64,000 bases of DNA, taken from contig JAZARR010000153.1 in the NCBI GenBank assembly GCA_037389465.1, positions 9,826,001 through 9,890,000 on the forward strand, written 5' to 3'. A program made the position numbers and the translations under genes. The notes beneath the pieces were generated by a model. That model was not told the origin of the DNA. It searched no databases and saw only the letters and a list, made by a program, of their open reading frames with translations. This DNA comes from Baylisascaris procyonis. Its lineage: Eukaryota; Nematoda; Chromadorea; Rhabditida; Ascarididae. This document shows positions 13,545 through 26,199 of this stretch, in pieces (position 1 is the first letter of the stretch; the number at the start of each line of letters is the position of its first letter).

Positions 13545-13653
13545 CTGTAGTATCCGTAGCTGCACGTCGATGGATATCGTATGCTTCACGGCATAAATAA
13601 GCTCGAACTCTCCACATGACTTCCTCTCGTTGACGTTCTCGTTTTATCGGAAA
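13545..13653 (-). CDS. candidate exon, unknown product
   Basis: Read on the minus strand, an acceptor (ACTTATAG) is followed by 36 open codons plus one base, then G|GTCAGT, a good donor. The frame reads KRERQREEVMWRVRAYLCRE and then AYDIHRRAATDTT, basic and probably helical. The segment is GC-richer than its flanks and sits just beyond the end of the second copy of the tandem duplication. I do not recognise a family and found no partner exon, so it could be one exon of an undetected gene or a relic. Confidence 0.33.
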
Positions 13654-14067
13654 CTATAAGTAAACATAGTTTTTTTATGTAGAGATTAGATGAGGTGATG
13701 AGAACACGTGATGCTTTCGTGCAAAGAACAATATGGATGTTGCAAATATTGTTACTCTAGCTGAACAATTCTTATTTGGTTGTAAGTTGTATTTATTGAT
13801 TGTAAAATATATTAAAGTTGTGCAATTATATTTTTAGGAGGAAAATTGATAACTTTTAAGATCGACTCTAAACAACAGATAATGCAATGTCTCTGAAAGA
13901 GTAAAGGTTAAGAAACCACTGGTTGATTTCGGTTAAGAGATCACTGGTTTATTTCGATTAAAAGCTCACTATATGATTACAGAATAAGCATATGGTGAGA
14001 TTTCAACGGAAATTCCACTGTCAATCATTGCAGTCAATGTGTTCATTTGTTATGCATTGCTCACCTA

Positions 14068-14523
14068 TAATGTGCGACTCCGGTAAAATGAGGTAGTTCC
14101 GAACCCGACTTTAGTGAAGTCGAAACTTCGAAGCTCGGTAGCTCCACTTCGACTGCGCGAGAAAACAGCCGACTCCTGCTGACTCCGACCCTAGAAAAGA
14201 GGAATCATCTCAATGGTTCAAGTTCCCTGAGAGCAAGAAGCTTACTTTTGCAGTCAAATCTACAGTCGGCGAAAAAATCAACTACAGCATTGACTGAAAA
14301 CAGCCAAATAACGGAACAGGCCACCACTCATGCCCACTGCACTGTTTGCACGGAACTTGCGATGACAACTTACCGGCCGAACTCCGGTCGGAAACGGAAG
14401 TTCTGGTCAGCATTTTACCAAAAAAATCCCACTCCGGTTTCTTTTCTGTTTTTTCGGCTGCGAAAGAAATTTTTGGAGAATGCCCCCACTAGAGAATCAA
14501 CTGACATTTTTGAGATTATTTAA
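14068..14523. other. GC-richer island with recurring ACTCCG words
   Basis: The words ACTCCGG, ACTCCGA and GACTCC recur many times between 14068 and 14440, typical of a degenerate dispersed repeat. From 14248 a plus-strand frame of 91 codons opens directly after a TTTTGCAG acceptor-like site and ends at TAA. It contains GRKRKFWSAFYQKNPTP. No family is recognised. A repeat-derived frame is as likely as a real exon. Confidence 0.4.
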
Positions 14524-15447
14524 TTTCGGTTGCAGCCAAACGCTTTCAATTGACTGATTAGTTAGAATCAATTATAACTTCGAGCCATTGAAATTATTAC
14601 ATAGAGCTCACTACACAGAACTATTTAGTTCGGCTATACGCCATTCATAAATAATAAAAGAAAGCATAAAGCAACGGAATATCTTAGCAAAAGTAATAGT
14701 AACAATGTGCTTTAATTATTTCATTAACTGCAAAATATAAGCTTGAAAATTATAAAAGTCATTGTTACATCGACCACTTGAAGCGTTTATTAGCTTTCAT
14801 CACTTTTTAAGACTTTTTAGTGGCTACTTTACGGTTGGTTCAGTGCGACTATTAATTTGCATAACATGCAAATGTGAATTTTTTGAAAACTTGATCACAC
14901 GGATTCGCCACTATCATCTCCCGATTCATCCCATTCCTCCCTCCAAAGCGATTTAGCACAGCAGGATCTATCCTCCCACATGTTTTGCATATTTTGTTCA
15001 CTCCTCAATTCTACTAATCTGAGTTTCGTTTTTCTTTAAAGCATTTTACTGCTCTTTTTCCACTAGATGAAATTTCATTGCTAATGAATATTGTTCATTC
15101 TAAAATAATATTCTCTTTCCTAATATTCATTCTAAAATAACCCACTCCAAATGTCAAGCATTCCATTATTGTTCTATAGGCATCAATTTCAAGTGTGATT
15201 AGCAAGACACGTGTCCATAAAGTTCAAACTACAAAGTACGTCGCACCTTGTAATATCGGACTGTCATAAGAGAGGAAAGCACTTTTTTTATAAAACTGCT
15301 CCTAATGTTAGAATATCAACTTTTAGAACTTGTATGCTGCCATACTGTGACTACACTTTTCCTATCTAGTGCTCAAAATTTATAACGAGAAAATGTGTTA
15401 CACTTGCTTTTTTCCGCACCCCTCAGATCACCTATTTCCTTCACCCT

Positions 15448-15770
15448 CTATGAGCTAAAGTTGAACCTCACCTCAGTAAGCCAGTCGCCTGAACCCTATC
15501 TAAGTAAGCCAGTTGCCTGAACCCCATGTAAGTAAGCCACGCATCCGGAGCGCACCTCACTAAGCCAGCCATCCCAATGCGTTTCAGTAAGTCTCGCATC
15601 TGAACTTACCTCATTAAACCAGTCACTCGAACCCATCTAAACAAGTCAAGCACTGGAACCGTTCTAAGTAAGCCAAACGCCTGAATCCATCTCAAAAGGC
15701 CAGGCAGCCCTACCCAATGTCAAGGAGAGAGTACCCAAATCCCATCTTAATGAGCAGGAGCCCCTTGATG
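15448..15770. repeat. degenerate minisatellite, unit about 28 bp, 11-12 copies
   Basis: The unit is close to CTAAGTAAGCCAGT followed by CGCCTGAACCCCAT. Clean consecutive 28-base units start at about 15472, 15500 and 15528; later units drift in length by one to three bases and in sequence. The more decayed flanking units extend the array from about 15448 to 15770. Nearly every unit keeps a core like AAGTAAGCCA. Stops interrupt all long frames, so the array is not obviously coding. Confidence 0.88.
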
Positions 15771-16782
15771 TGACACCCAAACGATTGAATGCTGCTATAT
15801 AAAATGCGATAAAACATATTTTATTGATGAATGAAAACTGTTTTCAAAGTATAAAAATAATTCAAATAAAAACCACAACTGCAAAGACGTCCAAGAGAGG
15901 GCGATAAATTAAATTAATGAATTTTTTGGAAAAAAAAAAAGAAAAACGATGAAACTGCACGTATCCACTGTCGAATATATAGAGGTCATAACCACTTTAA
16001 TTTATCACGTAAAATATATTGAAACATATTTGTAGCGTACTTCGCCATGACGAGATATCGTGACCCCCCTACAGGCCCCTTTCATTTTAGGCTCCCCAAA
16101 ATTACTTGTCCTCCATTTGATCAAGGTAAAGCATCTTTGACGCAGCGATTTTTAGTGCAACATATTATCTCTATGGCACACGTACATCCCCAATCCCCCC
16201 TTTCATCACACTATGAGAGGGCACAAAGTTCATTTTCCTTTCATGAGCTCACTGTGCTGATAATAAGAACCACCACCTATATATTCCTCAGCTAAAAACC
16301 TTGTTTCAAAAATTTATAAACGTCTACCTTTCTCCCTTCTTCTATATGAGCTGCTCCTCGAAGATGCGTTAACTTCAACAATTCATCAAAATATCAACGC
16401 CGCCGTTAGGAATACACAGAATTGCAATATGATTATTTCAACTTATAATAACAACGATAAAGTGACTACATTAGTAAAGGTAATAGGTGAATTCCTCCCC
16501 CTCCCCTTTCCCGCTCCCCACAAAAAAAAGCAAAAACAAGTTAAAGCGTAAGAATTACACAACAACACTTCAACACGCATTCCCAAGTAATCATAGAAGA
16601 ATGAAGACTCATCACGAAAGTGATGAACAAACATAATGACCGAAGTAATGGCAGCAAAACTATGGTACGAGCATCCCTAAAGCAAGGCGCGGGATCAACT
16701 GTTGAGCGCACGTGATCTGAACATGTTGCAATGAGCTGTCGAAAAATTTCGATCTACCGCCCATTGATTTATTGTTTTTCAG

Positions 16783-17018
16783 ACGAAGAAAACATCACTA
16801 ACGCCCTCCTAGATGATCTAGAACATCACTTGAGGGAACAATCAAAGCCAAAACTATATCTATATACTCCCATTCACAAATATCGAGCGAGCGAAAACAA
16901 GACCGCTCAAGATGCATTCAGTTCGTCGAAGCTGTTTATACCGCGCTTAGAGATCATTGTCGATATATTTCCACACCATCCCCCTCCCTCTCCTCTCCAC
17001 GACGAGTCACTACGATCG
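16783..17018 (+). CDS. candidate exon, unknown product
   Basis: A strong acceptor (TTGTTTTTCAG) precedes two bases plus 78 open codons, ending at TCG|GTTTGT. The frame begins DEENITNALLDDLEHHLREQ and continues with a basic, then proline- and histidine-rich tail (PHHPPPSP). Composition is protein-like and GC is higher than in the flanks. On the opposite strand another acceptor (TTTATTTTTAG, exon from about 17088) opens a frame reading MLLGISPFDQKLIDQRCKLL, so the coding strand is uncertain. No family recognised. Confidence 0.28.
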
Positions 17019-17261
17019 GTTTGTTGCAGCAGTTTGCATCGTTGATCAATCAACTTCTGATCAAACGGGGAAATACCCAATAACATAGCTAAAAATAAAA
17101 CCCAACCCACTAAAATCGATCAATATAACTCGCTGCGAAAAAAAGGAACGATTAGCGAGCACTTGTGCGGAATTTTTGAAATTTCCCTATACTCAAAGTT
17201 CTTTCAACTTCTTAAAATTCTCTAAATTCCTCTACGCAATAGACTGGATATAACCTTCACT

Positions 17262-17267
17262 TTTATT
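17262..17267 (-). terminator. possible AATAAA polyadenylation signal of arx-2
   Basis: AATAAA on the minus strand about 450 bases past the arx-2 stop codon. In DNA this AT-rich such hexamers are common, so it is only a candidate. Confidence 0.3.
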
Positions 17268-17714
17268 CTTCGAATAAAGTAAATAAGTCGACCGGAAATG
17301 TAGTGCAAACAGTAAATAAACGCATTTTAAGTGAAAAATGAATAACAGGAGAACAAATATGTCTCGTAAGATTTGACTTTTATGGCCTCAGAAAATATTC
17401 GAAGGCACTATTAAAAATTATTTAAACTGCAATGATATTTGCCATGCTAAGAGGAAACTGAATAAAATCTAGGATGTTCGGAAAATTTCCCAACGTGATG
17501 ACACAATACCTCTTCATCACGACTCTTCGATCAGCCGAGAGTCTAAAAATCTCTTCACTTCCTACATCATCTCCTTCAATCAAATAATTGATCGCAAAGG
17601 TATTTCACAGTTAAAGACATAGGTAAACTAACAAAAATTTTAACGAAGAGTGATGATGGATCGTGAGAGGCAATGACTGAACGTTGCAATCAGCACTCTC
17701 CACTTTGCACGTTA

Positions 17715-20700
17715 TCATTTCATACCGAGCTTGCGTATACACTGCGCCAAACCATTTTCCTCATACTCGTGTTTCGAGATCCAGAAATCCTGAAGTTCCC
17801 ACTTCTTGTCGTATGTACAAAACAGCGACACATAGCTCATGTGTCAAGAATATTACTGCTTTATACTTTCTCAAACAATTCGACGGTCCAAGCCTACAGC
17901 GATACCGCATCTTTTCATATACAACTTCTATCTGCTCGTAATTTCACTTTCGAAAAAACGTATGCGTCAATTATACGCCCCCTCAGAAAACCTCCCACCT
18001 TGAATGTATGTGCACGCCTGAAATTTGCATCGGCTGAATCTATCCTCTATTGTAAGCTCATATCCATCTACGGGAAATTGTCAGCGAACCTCATCTGTAT
18101 GAATATATTTTCTCTGAACGAGAAATTTCCCAAATATGTGTCTCTCTCCAATTTTCTTCGAATATAGGCCTCTCTCCCATCCGAAATTTTTATATTTACA
18201 AACATTAAATGCCTTCTCTAATAGACGCGTAGATTTTTTAAAGTTGTGAATGCTATAAAAACATTAAGCCTATCAACAAGTAAATAATTCGAAAGGAAAT
18301 AAATCTGATTAAAATTACATTAAACGAGACGTAGTGCATTAATACTATTAACATGATTACACTAAATATAACTAAGCTTAACATATCTCCTTAAGTGATA
18401 CTATTAAACTATCAATAACTTAAAAATTTATGCAAATATCTCGCCTTAAAAACCAAAATTAATGCAAGCTGTTCATCCCAAAAACTGTCAAATCATTTTC
18501 CCTCCCATCCTTTTCAATCGACCGCCTGCCAAATCGTCGAACAACCTTCTACTCTAAATCAACGGAGCAATTAACAAACATTTAATGTGCTCATTGCTAA
18601 TAAACAAACAATAAGCCCTTATAAATTTTGCTTTAAAATTTCCATCACATAATAACAATTAAGAAAAACACTAAATAAAAATAAACATATAAATAATGAA
18701 TAAGCAAAAAGCAAACCGCATCGCGATCCCTCATCAGATGAGCCAATACCGCACCACCCAAGAATACCATATTCTTGCGACGTGGAGGTGCTTCGATACG
18801 TATTTTGAATTTCTAAAATTTTTCTTTCCTAAATATGTATTTTAAAATATAATTTTTACCTTCAAATAAGTTTTTCTAAAAAAATTTCTAAAATATGCAT
18901 CTTCAAAATGGTACCCAATAAATATTCTCTATCATAGCTACTACTGTTATTGCAAACTGCGGTGAAATAAAGCTTCAATTATAAAACATTTTGACTTATC
19001 TATAGAAAATAATGCAATCTTCTATAGATATGACTGACAATTGCTGACTTAAATCCCGAATTGGCTTGCTAGCTTATTGTAGCTAAAGTGTTCATCACAT
19101 ATGTCTCATATCTTAGGTTTTAGGACACAAAGTATACCCTGTGGCGATCATATCCTATCCTACAAATAAGGGATGCATTAGATATCTAAACCAACGACTG
19201 CATTATTTCACGAAAAGAAGAACCCTAATATTCTTTAAAAGGTGCTCCAGTCTTCCCTTTCTTCATAGAATCGATTGAAATACTTATATTCCGATGGGCA
19301 ACTCCATTCCAATGGGAAACAGGATTCTTCTAAAATGAGTGGGGAGGAATAGATGGGGAGGGCGGAGAAGGCAGCAGAATCTACAGCCCTACGTCAGCGA
19401 AGAAGCAGTGCAAAATATTCAAAAGCAAAAACATTGTGTGGACAGAAACACATCCTGGTGCTAGAAGCGTATACATCTTGGCAGTGAAACGCTACGAAGG
19501 TGGCGATTAGAACTGAACTCCGATCAAAGGATTAATAGCTGCAACGCCTGTAAAATCACATGCCGATGCTCCTGCGTTTTTAAAAGAGTACTCTTTGCTC
19601 CTTTTTTCTTTCCCCTTCTCCTCCACGCTACCTTCGTCGGCGGACTTGTATTCTGCTTCCGAGTGAGTGAGGGGATAGAGAAAAGAGAGGGAGGGGGAGC
19701 TATCTTCCATCACTGGATATAGTCATCGACGACATGAAGCTTTATCTCTAGTACTAAAATGGGAAACACCCAATTTGACGACACCTGCCTGAGTCTGCTC
19801 AACATCTCCACTGCACTTGAAAATGACTCAGTGGTGCGGCCAATTAATCGACATTTTCCTCGGTAACGTAGGACTGCAATTGCATTCTAACGATATCATT
19901 AAAGCCTTCACCCATTCCCTCCCTCTTCTCCTCGGGTGCCCGTATATAAAATAATGGTGCAAAATTCGTTGCCTCAAATTAGTAAAAAAAAGTAGCCCGC
20001 GTATCTCTAAGACTCTACAGTTAACTATTACTCTTTCAAATACTGCAAAATTAACTGCAAATGTAAAAAATTATCAAGCCGTTTCCTTAGAAGACAAGCA
20101 AACTTGCTTGAACTTTATAGTAGAGCGAACAGCGCATTTTAATTCCTAAAAATCAAAGAATGTGTTTTCCTGGTGAGGTTTAATTTTAAAGTGCAAATGT
20201 TGGATTACCTGGAAAGATTCGGTGTTACCCTTGAGGACCCGATCCAGGTAAAGCTGCTTCAATTCACGTTCCAGACGACTCGGTAAACCTGGATACATGG
20301 TCGTGCCTCCAGAGAGCACGATATGCTTATAGAATTCTAAGCGCGTATCTACAAAAAACATCATTCCACTCAAAATAACAAATGAAGCCAATACATGCAA
20401 AATAAACTCCTAATCTGCTAGTACAACGCCAATCAAGGATCAAGATGAACTCTACGTTCAAACATTCTTCAAGTAACCAGCATTCGAGGGAAACTTAACA
20501 GAAAAAGCAATCGCTATACAATATTTTAATTTCCCATTTAGCGACGACCCACTATATAATGAGGACGAATAACAATTTCAATGATCTACCCACCTGACAT
20601 TAAACCGATCTGCTATTAAGAACGTCATATTGGCAATCACTTCAATATATCAGCTTTTGTAATGATAACAGGGTGAAACATTCTATCCAGATTCAATAGC

Positions 20701-23700
20701 TTTTTATGATTGCCACCCAATTTCCCATCGAAAGTCATTCAAAGTTTCGTTTCCAGCCCACAACGAACACTGAGGCAATCCAGCAATCTCAGACCACCCA
20801 TAAATAATTATGAAATAAGAACGCAAACAAACCAATATCAGCCGATTGAATAACGCTGAAAAGTAGCTCGCTTAGACCCGATTTCTCCACATTTATGAGA
20901 TGAGGTTGGAACAGCACCTCGGGAGCTTCGAAGCGTTCGCCACCTACACGAATTACTCTCCCATCGGGAAGCTGCAACGATGTACAAATACATTCTCGAC
21001 AATCACTCTGACAGTTCCCAAAAGTTCCTCAGAAGAAGCAGACAGCGAAAGGATACAGAGAAAGAGACAGAGGGATGGAAGGAGGGGTCAATTTAGTGCA
21101 ATGCCCATCAAATACTAAACTGATATAAACGTGATCAGGAAATTCGCCGTAATCGAGTTCAATTTCTACGAAATGTTCGATCAACATTCCTCAATGCAAA
21201 ACACTTCCGAGAAATTTCGAGAAGTCTGTTAAAGTGGGAAATGAATCAACCAAACAAACTGAGCCGTCGTTTTAGCATTTAACGCATAAAGTTTTAAGGT
21301 TGTTTAGTGACAAATATTGCTTGTAGAAACTGCATTGTTGAGCTTAACGCAAATAAAACCAACCCATAGTTCAATGGCATCATGTCAACTTGCAAGCAAC
21401 TTAGCATTACAACTTACAAGTTTCCGCACTAGACGAACGAAATTCACCGTGACTGAGTTCAGTTTTTTTTTTCTCACAGGTTTGCCTATGGCGTTCAAGT
21501 ACTTGCGCTTAATATTTCAACGTCAGTCCCTCACCAACCACAGAAAATTCCCGCTACCTGTCTCGTTTACTTCCGTACTATTCCGCTGCAGTACGATACA
21601 CCTTCAAATCGATGTTAATTGAGGAAGAAATTAGAAAATAACAATAAATAAACTCACGGTGAAAGATTCGGTGAGCACAGTGGTTTCGAGAGCGAGTCGT
21701 TGCTCTTGTTCAACATCATACGCAACGTAACATAACTTTTCTTTTAAGAGACGAACCGTCTCGAAATCGGCCGAATGGTTGAACGCATAACCGCGTAATA
21801 AAAGCAACTGCAATAATCAACATTTGTTTCATTTCCTGTTTAGTATAACCGGTACACAGTGAAGCTAAGACATGGATGCTTATACATTCAAAGGTTTCGA
21901 CGAGACCTGTCTCTTTGGGCCGAAACTATCTTAGCGAATTCCTATAGTCTTGCCCATTTCCCAACTTAGGAAGCAAAATCAATCAATTTCTACTGCTTGA
22001 AAACAGATAAGAAATGACCACAATGTGGCAAGCGGGCAAACGCAGTTGGATCGTTAAAACAGCAATGAAATGGCCGGACTAAGATGAAACATGAGGTCGG
22101 AATTCATAAACTGTGAAAAAGAAAATCGTGATATAATACGATACATCTTGAAAATTAAATAAATTCGGAATTAAAATACTGGAGTGATGCTGACAGAAAT
22201 GCCTCAAATAAATTAAGAAACATTAAAGTGAACATCAAAACCTCGCTCTAACTCACTATGTCATTACAGGCAAGAATCGAAATCAAAAACAAATTGCACA
22301 CATATGGACACTTAAAAGATGAAACATTTTCAAATTGAAAGCTTTTTCGCAACTGCAACCATAAATTTAGAACTTATAGCAAACGAAGCAACACTAAATT
22401 CCCTTTCAATAAGTGCAAAATTCGCATACTACATCTCGAGTATCACTCAATTTTCTCTGAACTTTTGCAATGTTCGCATGCTACATTTCATCAAAGATTC
22501 AAAGCAACGTCAATACTCTTTATTTTCGAAACAAAATGACGCGCTCGTCTGACTATTGGAAATCAGTGCTTCAAAAAAAGGCATTGTGCTGTCGAGAATC
22601 AGAAACGAACCTTGATGAGATATCGAGTAATATCCCTTCCGGCGATGTCGAGTCGTCTCGTGAGGTGGTTTAGCGCGAAACCCTCATATACGGGACAGAT
22701 GTGTGTCACTCCATCACCACTGTCCACTACCACGCCTGTTAGTAGACCTTGCGCGTACAATGTCAGCACTGCCTTAAATGACAAACAACGTATGAACCAC
22801 CTTTATGCGTACATTCATTTCTTTTGGCAAAGGACGTGCAAGTAAAGTGGCAAATCCTTCGGTCCTATACCCTCTTCAGATTCTTATCGTATTTCTATGA
22901 AATTTCTGCATGGATTTTTGAGAACTAAATTCGGAGCGTTAAATCTCTCAATTCATCGTCAGAAGCTCGCCCTTGAAAACGGATTAACAAGTTTTCTAAA
23001 AACTTAGGTAAGCAAAAGTATGCATATTCTTTGTTTAGATATTACTTCAGATATTCAGAAGGGAACCGATTTGCCGCTTACTCGATAAGTTTCAGCTTAC
23101 AACAAGTTCGATTCTTGAGAATTTTCGGCCGCTATGTTACATATGTATTATTAGTGATGCATAATGTAGCGATACGTTACGCTAACTGTGGTTATGCAAT
23201 ACTCACAGCATTCTTACTGCCAACCTTATGGCCTTTTCAGTACGAAAAATCCTCTAAATTTGAAAGTAGCACCAAACCTCAATAATGCACCTTCCAGCTT
23301 CCTTCCTCCCCCCCCCCCCCCCCCCCAACCGTGTGTAAATGGATAAATCACTCTTTAATTAGACGAATCAATCAAACAAGACCATTTTTCTTCGAAGCTT
23401 TTCCACATCTTCACTTACTGGAAGACAATAAGTCGCATTAAGCGAAGATTGCAAAGAGTTTCAACAATAACGTGAATACCACCTGTACAGCGATATAAAG
23501 CGAGTTGAATCCATATTGCTCGAACATCACCTGGAAGAGTCGCTCTCGATTGCCGCTCGGATTTAATGGTGGTTCCGTCAATAAGAGTTTACACTCCTGC
23601 AACAACAACACTCCCATTATGAGATGAAAACTCCCTTCAAACTAAGCATCGGATAAACAGTGGAACATTTTGAAAATTTACTGAAATGCAAAAAATATTA

Positions 23701-26147
23701 ATGAATGCAAATCGATCGACAACGTTTAAAAAAAAAAAAAAAAAAAACTATAAATCAAAGGAGCCAGCAATCCGAAATGATGAAAATGAATGGATATTAT
23801 TGTAAATAAATTTAAAATGAGAATGTCCTGGAAATAAAATTCTTCATTGCTCGCATGCAAAAAATACATAAGTTAACGAGCACATATTTATTCATTCAAA
23901 AATAAAACGGTCAGTAAAATATGTCCAGCTAAAGAACGGTAAGGAACAGGAACCAGCCTGTACCTTAATATTACCTTCGGCATGATTACCGGACATCGTA
24001 ATGCCGAATATATTCCAGTCTCCATGCCGCACTAACTTGAATAGAACCCTACTCTCATTCGCTTCAAATTAACATCCATCTAACTTTTTTTAAGGAAGAC
24101 TTCCTCCCCGATTAAGGCCGGTATAGCAACAACTATATATTGTTGTAGCATCTTTGCAAAACCAGGAGAGCAAAAACCCCTCTTTTCAAGCGCATCAAAA
24201 CTGAAGGGGCTTTATTCGGTGCACAATGAGGTTGTACGGATATGGACTTGCAACTGGCTATAAGCGCCACAAGAATTTAAAAATTCTTCACAACACAAAA
24301 GTCCACAACAATTCTTCACATTCTTTTAGATGCACAAATGCTTTTGGCTAAATAATGCTGTCATTTAACATTCCCCATGTGACTTGCACATTTTCAAGCC
24401 CGTGGTGACATTATAAGGCCGGTGGTTCCGCCTAACAAATTTTCACTGCTGCATAGAGCTATTTACAACCGGCTGTCCATAAGCGAGAAAGATACAGATG
24501 ATTTGGACCATTGCATGAAGCAATCATTAAGAATCCCCCTATGGCATATAACTGGGAGCTATGAAATGTCAAGTTTGGAATTCAAAAAGAGTGAAACAAA
24601 TCAAAACGATAATTTTACGGCTACTGCTTTGTGGCCACTAATTTATTACTCAAATTTCATTTATGATTTGACAAAATTCCTGATTTAAAAGATCCTTTGC
24701 AAAAAAGGGATGAATGCATGCTAACAACTACTGCTATCAATTCTGATCTTCAACAATAATAATACTGTACGAATCAAAAACAGAATAATCTACCTTTGGG
24801 TCGATATCCAATTTTTCGGGTCCGAACGTATAATCCCATACATGACCCATATCATCCCAATTGCGGACGATTCCATTCTCCATTGGATAACTACAGTCAA
24901 GCATCTGACGCAACTGTGTGCACTCTTCACCCACCATCAAATCCTTTAAAAAGTACATCCTTCGACAGGTGCTAACACTTTCCATCTCGAATTCGAATAT
25001 TTAATAAGGACAAACGTGTTAGTACACCACTCTACCGGGTCGTATAGATGATACAGGTAAAACATCAATAAACTCATATTAGTGAAAGGCTATGTGCTGG
25101 TAATGACGATTTTTTTATAAAGACTGGGGGAGGGGAGGAAATCCGCTTGTCAAATATCAGTTTTTCCGAAGTGTACTTCATTTATGCATCCTTAACAAGG
25201 AACACCTGAGTAATAACTGCACAAAAATTTCTATGACATGCATGTTTACTAATACTCTTGGCAATATGCCAAGCATATTTTGAAACTTTTCGTATTCAAG
25301 GCTTTAAACGTTTCATTAAAAAATAATTCAGTCTGAGGTATTTCTAAAGTCTTCCACAATGAACAACAATAACAGAGTGGAAAAAGATCAAAAACTTCAG
25401 TGAAGAGAACGACACTGGAGGGAGGGGGACGGAGGAGAGAGGAAAAAAGGGAGAAGGCTTTCTTTTACGAAAGAATTCTTATCTAGAAAAGGAAACGTTT
25501 AGCAAAATAACCTTAATTTCGATGTTACCGATTCTCTGCGAAGATCGCACAATTGGCCGACCGACAACCGACGGAAAAATGAACGATGGAAAGTTTGTTC
25601 CCGCATAGCCGCATTTAACAAACTGAAATTACGAAAATGAGTTGATCAAATTGAAGTTTATTATTACTTAAAAATTTAGCAGTATAAAGCAATGCACATA
25701 CCGTCCTTTCAGAATATTTCAAAGTATGTAAGGAAATCCATATATCTGCGCACTTGCAATCCGAGGTGATTGCAATAGATAACTGCATCCAATATTGATC
25801 GAAATAGTATCCGAGACGCTGCAGGGTAACAAACAAACTGTCCGGAATATTTCCTTACCATATGCAACAAGAATAAAGGCAACCCAATTAACGCAAAACT
25901 ACCGGAAACAATACTCAAAACGATCATATATCAATTTATTTGTATGTAATTTAAAATAAAGTTTCACAGTTAATAATCTCAAAGATCAAACATCTTGTAT
26001 CTTTTTTGAAATGTGCCAAAATAACCATCAACAGTCGGAAATAAATGCTTCAGGCGATAGAGTTTTATTGAACAATACAGAAAAAGTGATTATTCATACC
26101 CCAGTGCCGTTATCAACGACAATAATTTTTCTCCCCTGTGAATCCAT
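17715..26147 (-). CDS. arx-2: actin-related protein 2 (ARP2), complete, ten exons
   Basis: ARP2 is the actin-like subunit that, with ARP3 and five others, forms the ARP2/3 complex nucleating branched actin filaments. Exons in coding order: 26147-26100, 25622-25512, 24943-24794, 23596-23483, 22772-22611, 21807-21658, 20971-20833, 20348-20209, 18812-18717, 17789-17715 (stop TGA at 17717-17715). Phase is consistent throughout and the product is 394 residues, the family length. Visible motifs are the phosphate loop [13 protein letters not shown] near residue 12, [14 protein letters not shown] near 73, the second phosphate loop [30 protein letters not shown], and the adenosine motif [16 protein letters not shown] near 308. 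The start gives MDSQGRK, the conserved ARP2 N-terminus. Acceptors of exons 3 and 5 end AAG rather than CAG. The last 24 residues are the most divergent part. Introns run from about 480 to 1400 bases. Confidence 0.97.
23308..23326. repeat. C19 homopolymer in an arx-2 intron
   Basis: Nineteen consecutive C on the plus strand, giving a G19 run in the arx-2 pre-mRNA, within the intron between exons 4 and 5. The exact length is a likely sequencing or assembly uncertainty. Confidence 0.9.
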
Positions 26148-26194
26148 CAAATACGGCTCGATGACAATTCACGATTTCCTTTAGAAGCTCCCAA

Positions 26195-26197
26195 CCT
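26195..26197 (-). promoter_or_regulatory. possible 5'UTR splice acceptor of arx-2
   Basis: On the minus strand ATATTTTTAG ends at 26196, about 48 bases upstream of the arx-2 ATG. It could be a cis acceptor after a 5'UTR exon or a trans-splice leader acceptor. No core promoter element is recognised. Confidence 0.35.
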
Positions 26198-26199
26198 AA

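Larger units (their letters stand above)
1..17600. other. AT-rich stretch with no gene recognised by homology
   Basis: I find no reading frame here that I can assign to a known family on either strand. Most of the DNA is AT-rich with frequent stops in all frames. Within it lie two TA microsatellites, a tandem duplication near 12.3-13.5 kb, a 28-bp minisatellite near 15.5 kb, a donor-like repeat near 8.5 kb, and a few GC-richer islands (about 1.48-2.1, 5.13-5.34, 13.5-13.65, 14.1-14.5 and 16.75-17.05 kb) that look coding-like and are listed separately. The region lies downstream of the arx-2 gene. Confidence 0.6.

Noticed and set aside
17673..18167. Plus-strand frame of 164 codons
   Set aside because: It lies antisense to the last arx-2 exon and intron 9, and shows no recognisable domain. 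Its length partly reflects the mirrored coding constraint.
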